Source: Siphonodentalium dalli (lineage: Eukaryota; Mollusca; Scaphopoda; Gadilida; Siphonodentaliidae). Taken from it: a stretch of DNA of 64,000 nucleotides. The translations under genes were made by a program, and so were the position numbers. Below are positions 20,698-32,215 of this stretch, in pieces (within the stretch, counting starts at the first letter, position 1; every line of letters begins with the position of its first letter). The notes beneath the pieces were generated by a model that had not been told where the DNA came from, made no database searches, and saw nothing but the letters and a program-made list of their open reading frames with translations. The DNA lies in assembly GCA_032622095.1 (NCBI GenBank), contig CP136062.1, positions 35,404,918 through 35,468,917 on the forward strand. Direction: 5' to 3'.

Positions 20698-21139
20698 TTA
20701 ACCCTTTACCCAACAGAACGGGCCTGTGCCAATGCATTATCTTATATATGCGAGTCGACCATAGGTCGCCTCCATATATAAGAGAATGCATTGGCTTAAC
20801 ACATATTAAAAATGATAAAATTGTCAAAGAATATAGAAAAATATTATAAAAATTATTAATAAATGTAAGAAAAAATTATAAAATTGTTAAAGAATGTAAG
20901 AAAAAATGGTAAAAAGTGTTTTTTTAGGCCAATGCATTCTCTTATATATGCTAGGCGACCTATGGTCGACTCGCATATATAAGAGAATGCATTGACACAG
21001 GGCATAACTGTAACCATCACAAAGTGGTCAATGAACTGGTTCCAATGATATCCATATTTGTATGGTGTTATTGAGACAGACTGAAGATATTTTAGGCTGT
21101 TGAAGCTTTATTTGGGCGTTTTGTTGGGTAAAGGGTTAA
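20698..21139. mobile_element. piggyBac-like MITE with nested hairpins, 434 bp plus TTAA duplications
   Basis: TTAA at 20698-20701 and 21136-21139 flank termini CCCTTTACCCAACA and its inverse TGTTGGGTAAAGGG. The inverted repeat extends to ~20 bp with one or two mismatches. TTAA targets and CCC..GGG ends are typical of the piggyBac superfamily. No transposase is present. Inside are two ~66-bp hairpins (20729-20794 and 20929-20994) enclosing an AT-rich core; the hairpins carry CCTGTGCCAATGCATT-like outer borders in inverse orientation, so a second hairpin-ended element is probably nested within. Confidence 0.8.
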
Positions 21140-21800
21140 CTTCGATTGGCATTACAAAATTAGCACTGCAGACTTGCCGCTTGCCAACTAAACGGACAAA
21201 CTATTAAATACATTGAATAGCAATGGTCGGGCATTTGTAAGATCATTACAATTCACCAATAAATCTAATGATATACCAATATTGCAACCGTTATCGTACA
21301 AGGTACAGTTTAAAATTGGCCGTATCTTCAGGCGGCAACCCGATTTCACGAAACATAATTATGAATGCGAACACTGAATCCATTTCATGAAACATCTCAT
21401 GGAAATATTATTTTTCGATAATATGTCTGGTTCTAATAAATAAATTTGCGTACATATATTACTCTGTATTACTCCACGACACTGTTGTATGTGAATGGTG
21501 TGGGTTTAATTTATCACAGATAGAACATCATGACGAGTTGTATGTTCAAAAATACAAAAACACCTTGTACTTGTTCTTTTTGTCACGTTCCAAAACATAG
21601 TAGGTCAACGGATAACATCAATTGCTGCAATGAATTTGTTTACTCAGAACAGAATAATGGACTAATTAGAAGACGGAATGCAACAACGTGATATTCTGTT
21701 TAAATTGTCTACATGCATTGGCATTTTTTGTCGCGACCGCGCTAGCAAATGAGCTATTTATCTGCTTTTGTTGTGTTTTGTTTGTTTTTAATAAGTTTTA
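21140..21800 (-). other. Intron 10, no recognised feature
   Basis: AT-rich sequence between the MITE and the dispersed repeat; nothing recognised. Confidence 0.5.
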
Positions 21801-24110
21801 TTTTGGGGTCAAAACATGAACACCATAAACACTTTAGTTCGCAAAAATAGAACACAATTAGGTTTTACATAGATATGTATAAATCAATCTAGTGGGTTAT
21901 ACTAAGATTTTGAGGACACCTGGTTATCATATCTCCGTGATGATACAGATGTTTTAAATAAATGCCCAGGTGCTCATCTGTCCATGGTACTGTACTGACT
22001 AATTATTCTCAGTTCTTAAAAGAAATGTTGCCATATGTCAGGCGTATGTTCCAAAACAGCGGGATTTTAATGTTTTTATGTGAGTCTGCTCTAAAACAAT
22101 GACAGAAATTATTTGTATCTACCATTTCCTATGAAATTCCCTGATACAATGGGCGATAACGAATGGGCGATAAAAGCATCCGTATCGTTACTGCAGTTGC
22201 CATACAAGGCGCTCGTGACGTCGTTGACTGATCAAATCATGAATGAACTGACGTCACATCAATCGCGTGAAAAATCAAAACGACATTCCAACGTATATTT
22301 TTGCGTACTATAAACAAATAGTTCCAATGTTTTAACATTATTTGATTGCCTACCGGGTAACCATCACGGGTATTATGGTATAACACATCACAAGGGAACT
22401 AATATGTATGTGTTCAGTATGTATTATAAGTGTAAGAAAGTGTGTCCATTGAATACATTTCCGTTAGGCATATTCGCGTGAACAGGCAGGTTGTGAGAAT
22501 TTAGCAAAGCGAGCTAATCGCGTGACACATATACCTTTGCAGGTTGGGAGAATTTACTCAAGAAAGCAACCAATGTGTTATATACACAATGTGTTTGTAA
22601 CGATTCGTGTATCGCGACTCGGGCTAGTTTTCGTGTCCATATAGCGACTCGGCGACCACGGTCGCCTCGTCGCTTCATGGCCACGAAAACTTGCCTCGTC
22701 GCGATACATGAATCGTTACAAACACATTGTGTATATAACACATATGTATCGGGCAGATGTACCCCTGTCAGATTGTAGTATTGGAAGACCCTGAAAAGTC
22801 ATGAGCTAAAGAATGTGTTTTCTTTTATCTCAGAGGAAACTTGACTGCACACTGCGATCACAATTTTTAACAGGCATTCTACACAATTCATCTCTCTTGG
22901 CAAATTGTATCTTTTTGCTGAAAATATATTTAATGGGACAGACTCAATTGGTTTATAATACTACTAACGATATAATACCATTCTAACATGCCATCCTCTA
23001 ACGGTTCAAGGTCCCTCGTTTGGCAAAGATATGTGTATCTGATACGTATATGTTAATGCTTTCTTATATGAATCTGTTTTGCTAGCTCCCGATATGGATG
23101 TCCTGATTCCCGTCCCCATTACAATATGACAGTTCGGAAGATATAATTGTTCAAGTGACTTAAAGTGATGTGAAACACTCTGGTAGGGTGATCAAATAGA
23201 AATGGAGAATAATCTTAAAAGTAGTTATATTATACAAATATTACACCCAACTTGACATATCACACCATCATTCTTATATATTAAATACATGTAGCGACAG
23301 TCGATGGTGAATACATTTGTGTATACAGTTGGTAGATATCGGAGACTAAAACATTCGAATCAATATCAGTGCCCCTCTCGTCTCCATCTCTGACCTAAAC
23401 ACCATTGAACCACACAATTTTATTCCTCGTATCATTGAAGAACGTGTATGAATTTGGTGGACATCGGCGCTAAAAATATCTTTATCAGCCCATCACCTCC
23501 CCACCCCTGATTCGATCGGCGCCAGGTTTTTGGCATTTAAACCACATAATTACATTCATTACATCACGAAGATGACTACATATAAGTTTGATGGATATCG
23601 GCGATTAAACAAGTTTTATCAAATTTAGGGCCCCCATCTCCCAAACGGCACCAATTTGGCGTCTTTAAACCACTCGATTAGATTCATTACCACGTAGAAG
23701 AATATGTATCAACTTGACATATCTAAACCAAACCACTATACTCATGATATCATGGAGATGATTATGTATACGTGTGGTGGCAATCGGCGACTAAACAAAT
23801 TATTATCAAATTTAGTACCCCATCTGTCAAACGGCACCAATTTAATGTTTTTTAATCACGCGATTAGATTCCTCGTATCATGGAGAGGAATGTGTATCAA
23901 TTTGTTTTAATTGTTTGCCCCTGACTCTAACGGCCCTACTTTTGACATCTTTAAAACATGCCAGAAACTCCCGATATCATGGAAATTTTATGTGTAAGTT
24001 TGGTGGAAATCGGATACAAACACAATTATTTTTGCTGCCCCCGACACCAATAATGTAACTTTAGAAAAATTGAACCCGCACCATTATCTTCATCGTAGAC
24101 AAATATTCGC
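21800..24110. repeat. Half copy of a dispersed long repeat with ~150-bp modules
   Basis: Shares order and sequence with the inverted repeat at 40.9-45.3 kb. 21870-22020 matches the inverse of 45170-45300. 22750-22990 matches the inverse of 44840-45080. 22980-23170 (CATTCTAACATGCCATCCTC, then GAAGATATAATTGTTCAAGT) matches 41005-41200. 23330-24110 holds degenerate modules with GGTGGnnATCGGCGACTAAA and TTTAAACCACACnATTA cores. It stops close to the exon donor at 24143. A hairpin MITE (22573-22744) interrupts it. ORFs here are from the repeat. Confidence 0.7.
22573..22744. mobile_element. 172-bp hairpin MITE
   Basis: Almost perfect palindrome: ATGTGTTATATACACAATGT opens it and the inverse closes it, with the axis near GGCGACCACGGTCGCC (~22655). 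Mismatches are few, so it is either young or kept as a hairpin. No clear target duplication beyond a possible AT-rich dinucleotide. Confidence 0.8.
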
Positions 24111-24143
24111 AAATATAGGTATATATTAGTATGATATACGTAC

Positions 24144-25338
24144 CGATACTGTAGTGAATTTCGAGGTTTCCTTCGGTTTGTTCTTCGTCGATAAAAGTAT
24201 CGTTCTCCCATTCTACCCGGATCACTTTTCCATCAATGCGAATATTGACACGGTCAGCATTCACCCGAGGTGGAGATTCATCAACGACAACAGGTCCCAT
24301 TGTCACCTTCTCTTGTAAACCCGCTTTATTAATAGCTAGTAAAACGTAGAAGAACTCCGACCCGGCGCTGAGGCCAATATGGGAACGGGTATAGTGTGTA
24401 TGAGAATTGACCTGTATGAAACCAATCAAATCCGGGTAGTTCGACGCATCGGATGTTGAGGATATCCCTATAGTGACGTCACGCAACTGAGATTGTTCAT
24501 CGGTAACGTTCCATTCAAGATCCACCCCGTCATACGGTATGTAGATACGAGAGAAGTAAGGTAGACTGCCACACAGATCAGATGGTGTTCCTTCGGGACC
24601 AGCCAAGTCGGCATAAACGTAAATGGAGTCAGCGATTGTTGACTGTTCGTTTGCGCACCTTCTCACGCATTCATCCGATTGATTGAGCTTAACCAATCGT
24701 AGATCAGCTTTCGCATAATAGGCGGATCCTTTTATACATGCCAAAGATGCCCTGGTCGCAGCCCGTTTAATCGTCAAATTGGCGAAATGTGGTGGAGAGT
24801 TGTCTATCGTTATACCATCTGAACATGCCGCTTCTGAAGGTTCCACCGCGTTGTTGTATGCAATGACCGTTGAGAAGAAGGTTCCAAAGTACGGAGCAGT
24901 TACAGTTTGGGATTGTGTACTGACCTGCTCAACAATAGTCACTGTGCCATCGGAAACTGCTGTAGTAACCTCAGTTTGGTTTAAGCATCTTCCAGCAATG
25001 ACAATTTTGTAAAATTTTACCCCACTTTCGTGATCAACGAATCCATGAAAGTTCACTTCGAATTGGCGTGTATTGATGTAGTCCATGTCCTCATTGCCAG
25101 TCGCTCCCTCGAAAATAACGCCTTTCTCGGGTGGCGACATATCGACGAGAATAGTCACAATGCTGTCTGAGACGAGCATGGCCATGTTTGTGACGGTTAA
25201 CTTGAAGTGGTATTTTCGGTTGTGATCTCCCATGTGGTTGTTATACGCCACGAGTGAATTAAGCGTGAGTGTGTACTTAAGATTGGCACAGCTGCCAACA
25301 CTTGGACAATAGCAGTCCGTGACTCCAGAACAGGTTAT
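24144..25338 (-). CDS. Exon 10 of large multidomain extracellular protein gene
   Basis: A 1195-bp exon, phase 0 to 1, acceptor tttcgcag|ATA and donor AGTATCG|gtacgt, about 398 residues. Opens with a Cys-rich stretch (ITCSGVTDCYCPSVGSC), then YTLTLNSLVAYN and linker DMSPPEKG. Modules follow with GFVDHESGVKFYKIVIAG, CSDGITIDNSPPHFANL and DEQSQLRDVTIGISS, then linker VVDESPPRVN and the start of another module ending HYSI|G. D-x-E-S-G and S-D-G-I-x-x-D-x-S-P-P alternate as in exons 13-14. The upstream extension beyond the first methionine is supported by the in-frame acceptor and by the phase match with exon 9. Confidence 0.85.
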
Positions 25339-25401
25339 CTGCGAAATACAAATTATTATTATTAGTAATTATATTTCCCCATGTAGTTATCAATAGAGGA
25401 T

Positions 25402-25526
25402 CTAGCGAGTTTATAGCTGAATGTACAAAACAAGTCCGGTATATTAGGTCTGGACAGAGCCTTTGGCGAGGTCCAGACCTAATTTATTGGACGAGTTTAG
25501 TAAATTCCACTATAAACTCGGGACGG
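25402..25526. mobile_element. ~125-bp hairpin MITE
   Basis: Outer arms GCGAGTTTATAG (25405) and CTATAAACTCG (25510); inner arms ATTAGGTCTGGAC and GTCCAGACCTAAT flank a 15-base loop near 25456-25470. Located in intron 9, between exons 10 and 9. No coding capacity. Confidence 0.75.
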
Positions 25527-26053
25527 GTTGTAAATTATATTTATTACATTATCCAAAACCTCGAGAAACACGTAAATGAACAAATGGGACGCGAAACTAA
25601 CATCGGTTTCTATAAGGCCTGCGATGACGTTTGACGTAGCTACGCGTTATTTTCCCGCGTAAAGAAATAGTCTCAGATAAATAAAGACTCGTTGGCGTAT
25701 TTAATGGCGTATATTTAATAACTAACTTTTCAAACCCTTCATTCATTATAGTTTGTTTGAAATATATTGGAAACAATAGTATTTTGAGATGCAGCGTGCG
25801 GAATGTAAACAGACGACAACCCGGAAGGCATAGGCCACCTGGCACTATTTCCTGTTATTAAAAGAACGTTTAATATCACAATTTATAGAATGGGTTTATT
25901 GAGTGGAATAAGGGTAGGATCATGTAATAAATAATGATTGTTCGTAAATTTACAAATAATCACCACTCATATTTTCACAGACTGCTCTCGGATATTAATA
26001 ACTGCGTGCATACTGAAAAGTACCTACAATGTATAGGTGTATCTACATTTTAC
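25527..26053 (-). other. Intron 9, remaining part
   Basis: Non-coding, AT-rich; nothing recognised. The donor AACAAG|gtaaaa is at 26054/26053. Confidence 0.5.
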
Positions 26054-27236
26054 CTTGTTGGTCAAATGCTGAACGGCAAGGGTTCCTCGTCCGATTACTG
26101 CTTGCTCGCTCAACACTACCCCGACGTCGCTCCAGCTCCCTTCATACAGAGACCAGTGAACGCTGTGAAGCCCACTATGAGTGTCGAATGCCTCGAAAAT
26201 CAGTTCCATCGTAGACAGATCCTTGGAGTCATGAACAAATAGGCTATGATGTCCGTCTTTCGACAGCCATGCGTTTTCGATTTGAGGTCTGCTTGAATCG
26301 AAGTACACAATCTTTTGTTCCTCGTATTCTCTGCTCATTATGTCTACTGATTTTATCGAAGTAGTGATTGAGTCGCCGTCAGAGGTACTCGCCTTGTAAC
26401 ATACATTCTGGTCGGTGATGCCAGGAACTGCCCGATAGACTGGATTTTGACCGCCGTTCTTCTTCCAACTGTATTCAAAGCGAACGATTCCGTACACATT
26501 CTGAGTTCCCGATACCGACAATGGTGTATCATTGTCCTCGTAAACTCCTGTAATGAGACCATGGGGAACTCCCCTAACCGGAAGTAACCTATTATTGGTC
26601 TGGTGATACGTGTTGTGATACCGATCTGTCCAATCAAGACAAACCTCCCCATGCATCGTCTGCCATGTGTAGTTTGTGGATTGTGATGCTGAGGTCACTA
26701 TAAGAACTTTGTCATGGGTAACGTCGATATAGGACGATTTGTCGAATAAAACGAGTCTCCGTGTTTGTTGCACATTTTCTGCATGATCGACTGCCTCAAC
26801 CACTACAGCATACAAATTTGGCTCCGTTGGAAGATTGAACGTGGTGGAATTTGGCGAACCAAGATCTATCCTGGTAGTATTAATGTTGTTCGAATCCATA
26901 ACGAGTTCAGACGCCGAGCCTTTGACGCCATGGAGTGATATTTGGAAGTGATCTAAACCAGACGCTTCAGAAACATGATCATCAAAAAGATCATACCATC
27001 CATCGAAACCGACTTTTAAAGTGGCGTCATCAACTAAAGTTTTGTCTATTTGGATTGGTTTTTGGTCGCACGGTTGCGGACTTGAAGCACAGTGTTTAGG
27101 AGGAGCGTTGTCTAAGTAGTAACAGAGAGTTCTGTTGATGTCCACTTGTGGGTATTCTATTTTTCCAGATTGGCTTCCATCATACTCCTTACGAATGAAG
27201 TATCCTCCCCCACTAGCCGAAAACCGCAGACAGAGC
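26054..27236 (-). CDS. Exon 9 of large multidomain extracellular protein gene
   Basis: A 1183-bp exon, phase 2 to 0, acceptor tctacactag|G and donor AACAAG|gtaaaa, about 394 residues. It begins LCLRFSASGGGYFIRKEYDG. This is followed by an NAPPKHC...PQPCDQKP linker with cysteines, a module with SEASGLDHFQISLHG and AVDHAENVQQTRRLVLFD, another with a long insert, and one with DTHSGLHSVHWSLYEG. There are many potential N-glycosylation sites. The frame is open upstream of the first annotated start to the acceptor at 27236, and phase 2 matches exon 8 exactly. Confidence 0.85.
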
Positions 27237-27398
27237 CTAGTGTAGAAAAAAAGATGCTTTGATTTATTGGGGCTTGTCGTCTAGTTGAAAAAATGTTGCT
27301 AACGCATATACGTACGATTATTTATCATCATGTTTGTCACTACCTTTGAAATTGACAACGTTTTAATGGATCACTCATTAAGTTCGTTCTAGTGCATT

Positions 27399-28736
27399 CA
27401 TTTAACTGGATTGTCTTGGGTTGTATTTAACTGGATTGTCTTGGATTGTATTTAACTGGATTGTCTTGGGTTCTGTTTAACTGGATTGTCTTGGTTTCTA
27501 TTTAACTGGATTGTCTTGGGTTCTATTTAATTGGATTGTCTTGGGTTATATTTAACTGGATTGTCTTGGGTTGTATTTAACTGGATTGCCTTGGGTTCTA
27601 GTTAAATGGATTGTCGTGGGTTGTATTTAACTGGATTGTCGTGTGTTTGTATTTAACTGGATTGTCTTGGATTGTATTTAACTGGATTCTCTTGGGTTCT
27701 GTTTAACTGGATTGTCTTGGTTTCTATTTAACTGGATTGTCTTGGGTTGTATTTAACTGGATTGCCTTGGGTTCTAGTTAAATGGATTGTCGTGGGTTGT
27801 ATTTAACTGGATTGTCGTGTGTTTGTATTTAACTGGATTGTCTTGGATTGTATTTAACTGGATTGTCTTGGATTGTATTTAACTGGATTGTCTTGGGTTC
27901 TAGTTAAATGGATTGTCTTGGGTTCTATTTAACTGGATTGCCTTGGGTTCTAGTTAAATGGATTGTCGTGGGTTGTATTTAACTGGATTGCCTTGGGTTC
28001 TAGTTAAATGGATTGTCGTGGTTTCTATTTAACTGGATTGTCTTGGGTTCTATTTAATTGGATTGTCTTGGGTTGTATTTAACTGGATTGTCTTGGGTTG
28101 TATTTAACTGGATTGCCTTGGGTTCTAGTTAAATGGATTGTCGTGGGTTGTATTTAACTGGATTGTCGTGTGTTTGTATTTAACTGGATTGTATTTAACT
28201 GGATTGTCTTGGATTGTATTTAACTGGATTGTCTTGGGTTCTGTTTAACTGGATTGTCTTGGTTTCTATTTAACTGAATTGTCTTGGGTTCTATTTAATT
28301 GGATTGTCTTGGTTTATATTTAACTGGATTGTCTTGGGTTGTATTTAACTGGATTGCCTTGGGTTGTATTTAACTTGATTGTCGTGGGTTGTATTTAACT
28401 GGATTGTCTTGGTTTCAATTTAACTGGATTGTCTTGGATTGTATTTAACTGGATTGTCTTGGATTGTATTTAACTGGATTGTCTTGAGTTATATTTAACT
28501 GGATTGTCTTGGATTGTATTTAACTGGATTGTCTTGGATTGTATTTAACTGGATTGTCTTGGGTTTTATTTAACTGGATTGTCTTGGGTTCTATTGAATT
28601 GGATTTCTTGGGTTTTATTTAACTGGATTGTCTTGGGTTCTATTATATGGATTGTCGTGGGTTGTATTTAACTTGATTGTCTTGGAGTCTATTTAACTGG
28701 ATAGTCTTGGGTTCTATTTAACTGGATTGTCTTGGC
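27399..28736. repeat. 25-bp minisatellite, about 53 copies
   Basis: Unit ATTTAACTGGATTGTCTTGG plus GTTNT, with variant copies (GTCGTG, GCCTTG, AGTTAAATGG) arranged in recurring groups. It lies in intron 8. Groups such as GCCTTGGGTTCTAGTTAAAT followed by the GTCGTG variant repeat several times, so multi-unit blocks have been duplicated. Confidence 0.95.
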
Positions 28737-28937
28737 TGTTCAGTTTTTAATGTGTGCATGCATTAGCGATGTTTCACTCCAAGGAGATATTTTCAGTATT
28801 AATGGTGTTATGTTCTAAATATAGTGACTATTTATCTGTCTGTCATCTGCTTATATTTCATCAGAATCCGCCGAGATGAATAATAAGACAATTCCAATGT
28901 ACGCTTTGTACCTGTTTGAGTAATCCATTTGTGTTAC

Positions 28938-29080
28938 CATTTAGTAACGAAATTGTTAAATATATTTATATATCTTGATACGTGAACATGGTAAACTTTC
29001 ATATAGTTAGCAAGAGACTGGGATTGGAGTACAAATGTTGTCCCACCTATGGATGCCAACTTTTCCCAAGTGTCATTAAG
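28938..29080 (-). CDS. Exon 8 of large multidomain extracellular protein gene
   Basis: A 143-bp exon, phase 0 to 2, acceptor tttgtgtcag|CTT and donor AAATG|gtaaca. Encodes LNDTWEKLASIGGTTFV and continues to NNFVTK, with Trp completed by exon 9. Chosen because exons 7 (ends phase 0) and 9 (starts phase 2) cannot join directly, and this is the only open stretch between them with matching phases and canonical sites. No domain is recognisable alone; it probably belongs to a beta-rich ectodomain. Confidence 0.6.
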
Positions 29081-29774
29081 CTGACACAAAAACACGTGGA
29101 TTATATCATGGAATGTTGTGTCCTTGCACATTTTCTACTCAATCATCATTGATATAATCTCCCTCCATGCATGTAATTGTGTCCTTTGTTATCTATATTG
29201 TTCTAAAACCACCGTTCCGTGTGTAAGCATTAATTGTATCGCCAATCCCTTGGTTTATTATCACTTATATATCGCGTACATGTATCTGCATCTCGAATTG
29301 GTAAGTAAGTTTGCATAACGCAATGATAACCATATAGGTTGCGCATCGATTCCTGGCATGCGCCCACAATGACAAATTGAAACATTGGGAGGGCAAATCT
29401 CAAATAAACATAAGATAAACAACTCTAAAAGGGGAAACGCAACATCTCCACCAATTCGTTACGGCCTTTTAAATTTTAAATGGCAAATATCCAAATTTTA
29501 TTGAGATCATGCACCCGTGCCGGTGATAGTTGGGCCGACCGAAACAAACCAAATTTATCTAGAAAAATAGAAAAAGATAACTCTAGAATTGAAAACGAAC
29601 GACGTCAATACATTATTTTAAAAGTAGGCATTAACTTCCGAACAATATTTAATTCAGATCCGTTAACCCATGGTTAAGAACTTGAGATATATGAGCAGAC
29701 GGACTGACAGATATACGGACTGTCAAATACAATCCCCCTATTTCTGTTCGACAAGTTGGAGTATAAAAACTTAC
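29081..29774 (-). other. Intron 7 of the large gene
   Basis: Non-coding. 29370-29740 looks like part of a dispersed repeat (CAGACGGACTGACAGATATA near 29697; a weaker echo lies near 2930) but no family can be named. Confidence 0.45.
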
Positions 29775-29901
29775 CCTTCGTAGTATGACAGGCTTGGCCT
29801 GAGTGTTACGCCGATATTGGACTTCCAGGTAAATAGTTCCTTTGGGCTCTGTGGCGATAGGCCTGCCGCTAAATTTATTTCTTGTATTGTTTCCCGATTC
29901 C
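29775..29901 (-). CDS. Exon 7 of large multidomain extracellular protein gene
   Basis: A 127-bp exon, phase 2 to 0, acceptor tattattacag|G and donor CGAAGG|gtaagt. Encodes ESGNNTRNKFSGRPIA and then GTIYLEVQYRRN up to LRR. The alternating hydrophobic IYLEVQY looks like a beta strand of an FN3/Ig-type fold. Strong splice sites on both sides. Confidence 0.65.
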
Positions 29902-30163
29902 CTGTAATAATATATTATAATGGCACAATTCATTATGTATGTGTAATCCAATCTAATGATAATACGCATATTCGTAATTCTTGACAGGTGTAGCACCCCC
30001 TACCAAATAATGTGTATGAACTTTTCTTAAAAACAACAAAATCTGACTGCTTATCCTTACTGTTGGTGAAACTAACTACCGCCTAATAATCTCAGGTTGT
30101 AAATGATGTCAAAAAATTCTGACTGCACTGAATTGTGAATAGTGATACACAGACCTAGTCTAC

Positions 30164-30166
<3 letters not shown>

Positions 30167-30212
<46 letters not shown>
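30167..30212. repeat. (AT)23 microsatellite
   Basis: Uninterrupted AT dinucleotides. It directly borders the 5' end of the Penelope-like fragment, which may mark the insertion junction. Confidence 0.95.
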
Positions 30213-30213
<1 letters not shown>

Positions 30214-30214
<1 letters not shown>

Positions 30215-30792
30215 ATACTAGTAACACTTTCACCAGCGAACAAACACGCATATCGTATCAAATGCATAGCGAACTTAATTGTGATTCTAAAAATGTAATT
30301 TACTTAATCACATGCAAAAGATGCCGTATACAATATGTTGGACAAACAAAAACCTCTATCAAAGTTAGAATGTCTAATCATCTTTGCAGTGTTCGCAAAA
30401 AACTCGACATGCAAATTTCCGATCATTTCAACTCATCTAATCATGACATTAAATCCCATTTCAGCTTTCAGCCAATAGAACAGACACCAATTCTAGCCGA
30501 CGAAGACCAAACCGATTCAATACGCCTAGAACGCGAAAATCATTGGATGGGCGTACTTAAAACATATCTTCCGTTCGGACTTAACATTGATTACAAAGGT
30601 GTTTCTCGAAATTTCTTGTGCTTTCCTCTGATCTACAATCGTAGAAATGTTGAAATCGCAAACATTTTCAGAAAAAACTTTGCATTATTAAACACTAAAT
30701 TGACCGAGCCTCTCGTCAAACGGGTTATTATTGCCTACAAGAAAAATCCCAGTTTGAGAGATATGCTCGTTCGATCTAGACTCAGACCTTGA
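30214..30792 (+). CDS. GIY-YIG endonuclease fragment of a Penelope-like retroelement
   Basis: Open for about 190 codons after the AT microsatellite. The GIY-YIG core reads KNVIYLITCKRCRIQYVGQT, followed by KVRMSNHL and a RLERENHWMGVLKTYLPFGLN segment typical of GIY-YIG domains of Penelope-like elements. Downstream, FPLIYNRRNVEIANIFRKNF and YKKNPSLRDMLVRSRL resemble the reverse-transcriptase thumb region of the same elements, which in classical Penelopes comes before the endonuclease. No RT catalytic motif is present, so the fragment is truncated. Opposite strand to the host gene, in intron 6. A permuted family (N-terminal endonuclease) or a rearrangement would explain the order. Confidence 0.7.
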
Positions 30793-31554
30793 TTAACACG
30801 CAGTTCAATTAGCTTTTTAACAATTTCAACATCATTATCCTTTGTTTGTGCTCAACACAATATTTTATGTCAATTTCCGACACAACCTAACAACATTTAG
30901 CTAGTTCCATAGAAATAATTACATAATAAATCGGATAACCGACCTGTGCCAGCGCTCTCCACACTTTCCAAATATATATATATCAGTTGGATATTTAAAC
31001 AATCAGAAAAAGTCTACCATTTTCGGTCCGAGATTGACAATTGATGTTGACTCGGGCACGGCTATTTCAAAATGTTTATCCCTTTCTTTACTAAATATTC
31101 ATAATCAATGACCAGTATTTCCAATAGGAAACAAGAACATCACTATGGCGTGGCAAAATACGCCCTGGTAACATCAACAAAGGGCCATAACAAGTAATCG
31201 AAGACATGATACGATTCTACTGAAAGTGCACCCAAACAATCTGTACCGCTCTAGCGCTTTTAGCTATAAAGTCTGGTTCCAGGTATTCTCACGAAGTCAG
31301 AACTCTCGGACAATACAATATTTACTATATTACATGTAATTTATAAATATAAGATATAGCATGCAAATATATTCATAGTGGATGTAAATGTTCATATAGG
31401 TTCATATTGGAAGTATTTGATTCTGAAATAACCCCATTGTGAGCGTATACCCGTCATCGAGTTAAATGGTTCGGGCCGCAGTGAAAACAAATTACAAAGA
31501 GCGTGAATCTGATAAGTCGTGTCGATTAAAAAGGGTTGATTTAATAATAGCAAT
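30793..31554. other. 3' flank of the Penelope-like fragment, intron 6
   Basis: AT-rich non-coding sequence; the retroelement 3' end is not defined. No ORF of note. Confidence 0.4.
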
Positions 31555-32135
31555 ATAGGCGTATTTCGTATGCCAATAGTTCCATCATAGAGCATAAGTT
31601 CAGATTAAATAATGTCAAGATGGGCGTATTTCGTATGACAATAGTTCCATCATAGAGCGTATGTTCAGGTGAAATAATGCCAATATGAACGTATTTCGTA
31701 TGACAATAGTTCCAGCATAGAGCATAAGTTCAGGTTAAATAATGTCAAGATGGGCGTATTTCGTATGACAATAGTTCCATCATAGAGCGTATGTTCAGAT
31801 TAAATAATGCCAATATGGGCGTATTTCGTATGACAGTAGTTCCACCATAGAGCATAAGTTCAGATGGAATAATGCCAACATGAGCGTATTTCGTATGACA
31901 ATAGTGCCATCATAGAGCGTATGTTCAGGTTAAATAATGCCAATATGAGCGTATTTCGTATGACAATAGTTTCATCATAGAGCATAAGTTAAGATTAAAT
32001 AATGCCAATATGAGCGTATTTCGTATGACAATATTGCCATCATAGAGCGTATGTGAGCGTATTTTGTATGACAATATTGCCATCATAGAGCGTATGTTCA
32101 GGTTAAATAATGCCAATATGAGCGTATTTCGCGCA
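31555..32135. repeat. 65-bp tandem repeat, about 9 copies
   Basis: Unit contains CGTATTTCGTATGACAATAG, then TTCCATCATAGAGCGTATGT and TTCAGGTTAAATAATGCCAA. Starts near 31558, 31623, 31688, 31753 and so on at 65-bp steps, with one short 40-bp unit near 32050. It abuts the putative exon at 32216-32367 on the exon's 3' side. Confidence 0.9.
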
Positions 32136-32215
32136 TGTTATCAGAGAGGGGCCGGATAAAAAGTGCAAACTCATGGTTGGTTGTTTTTGTTTTCCGAATT
32201 ATGGGATCCACCCAC

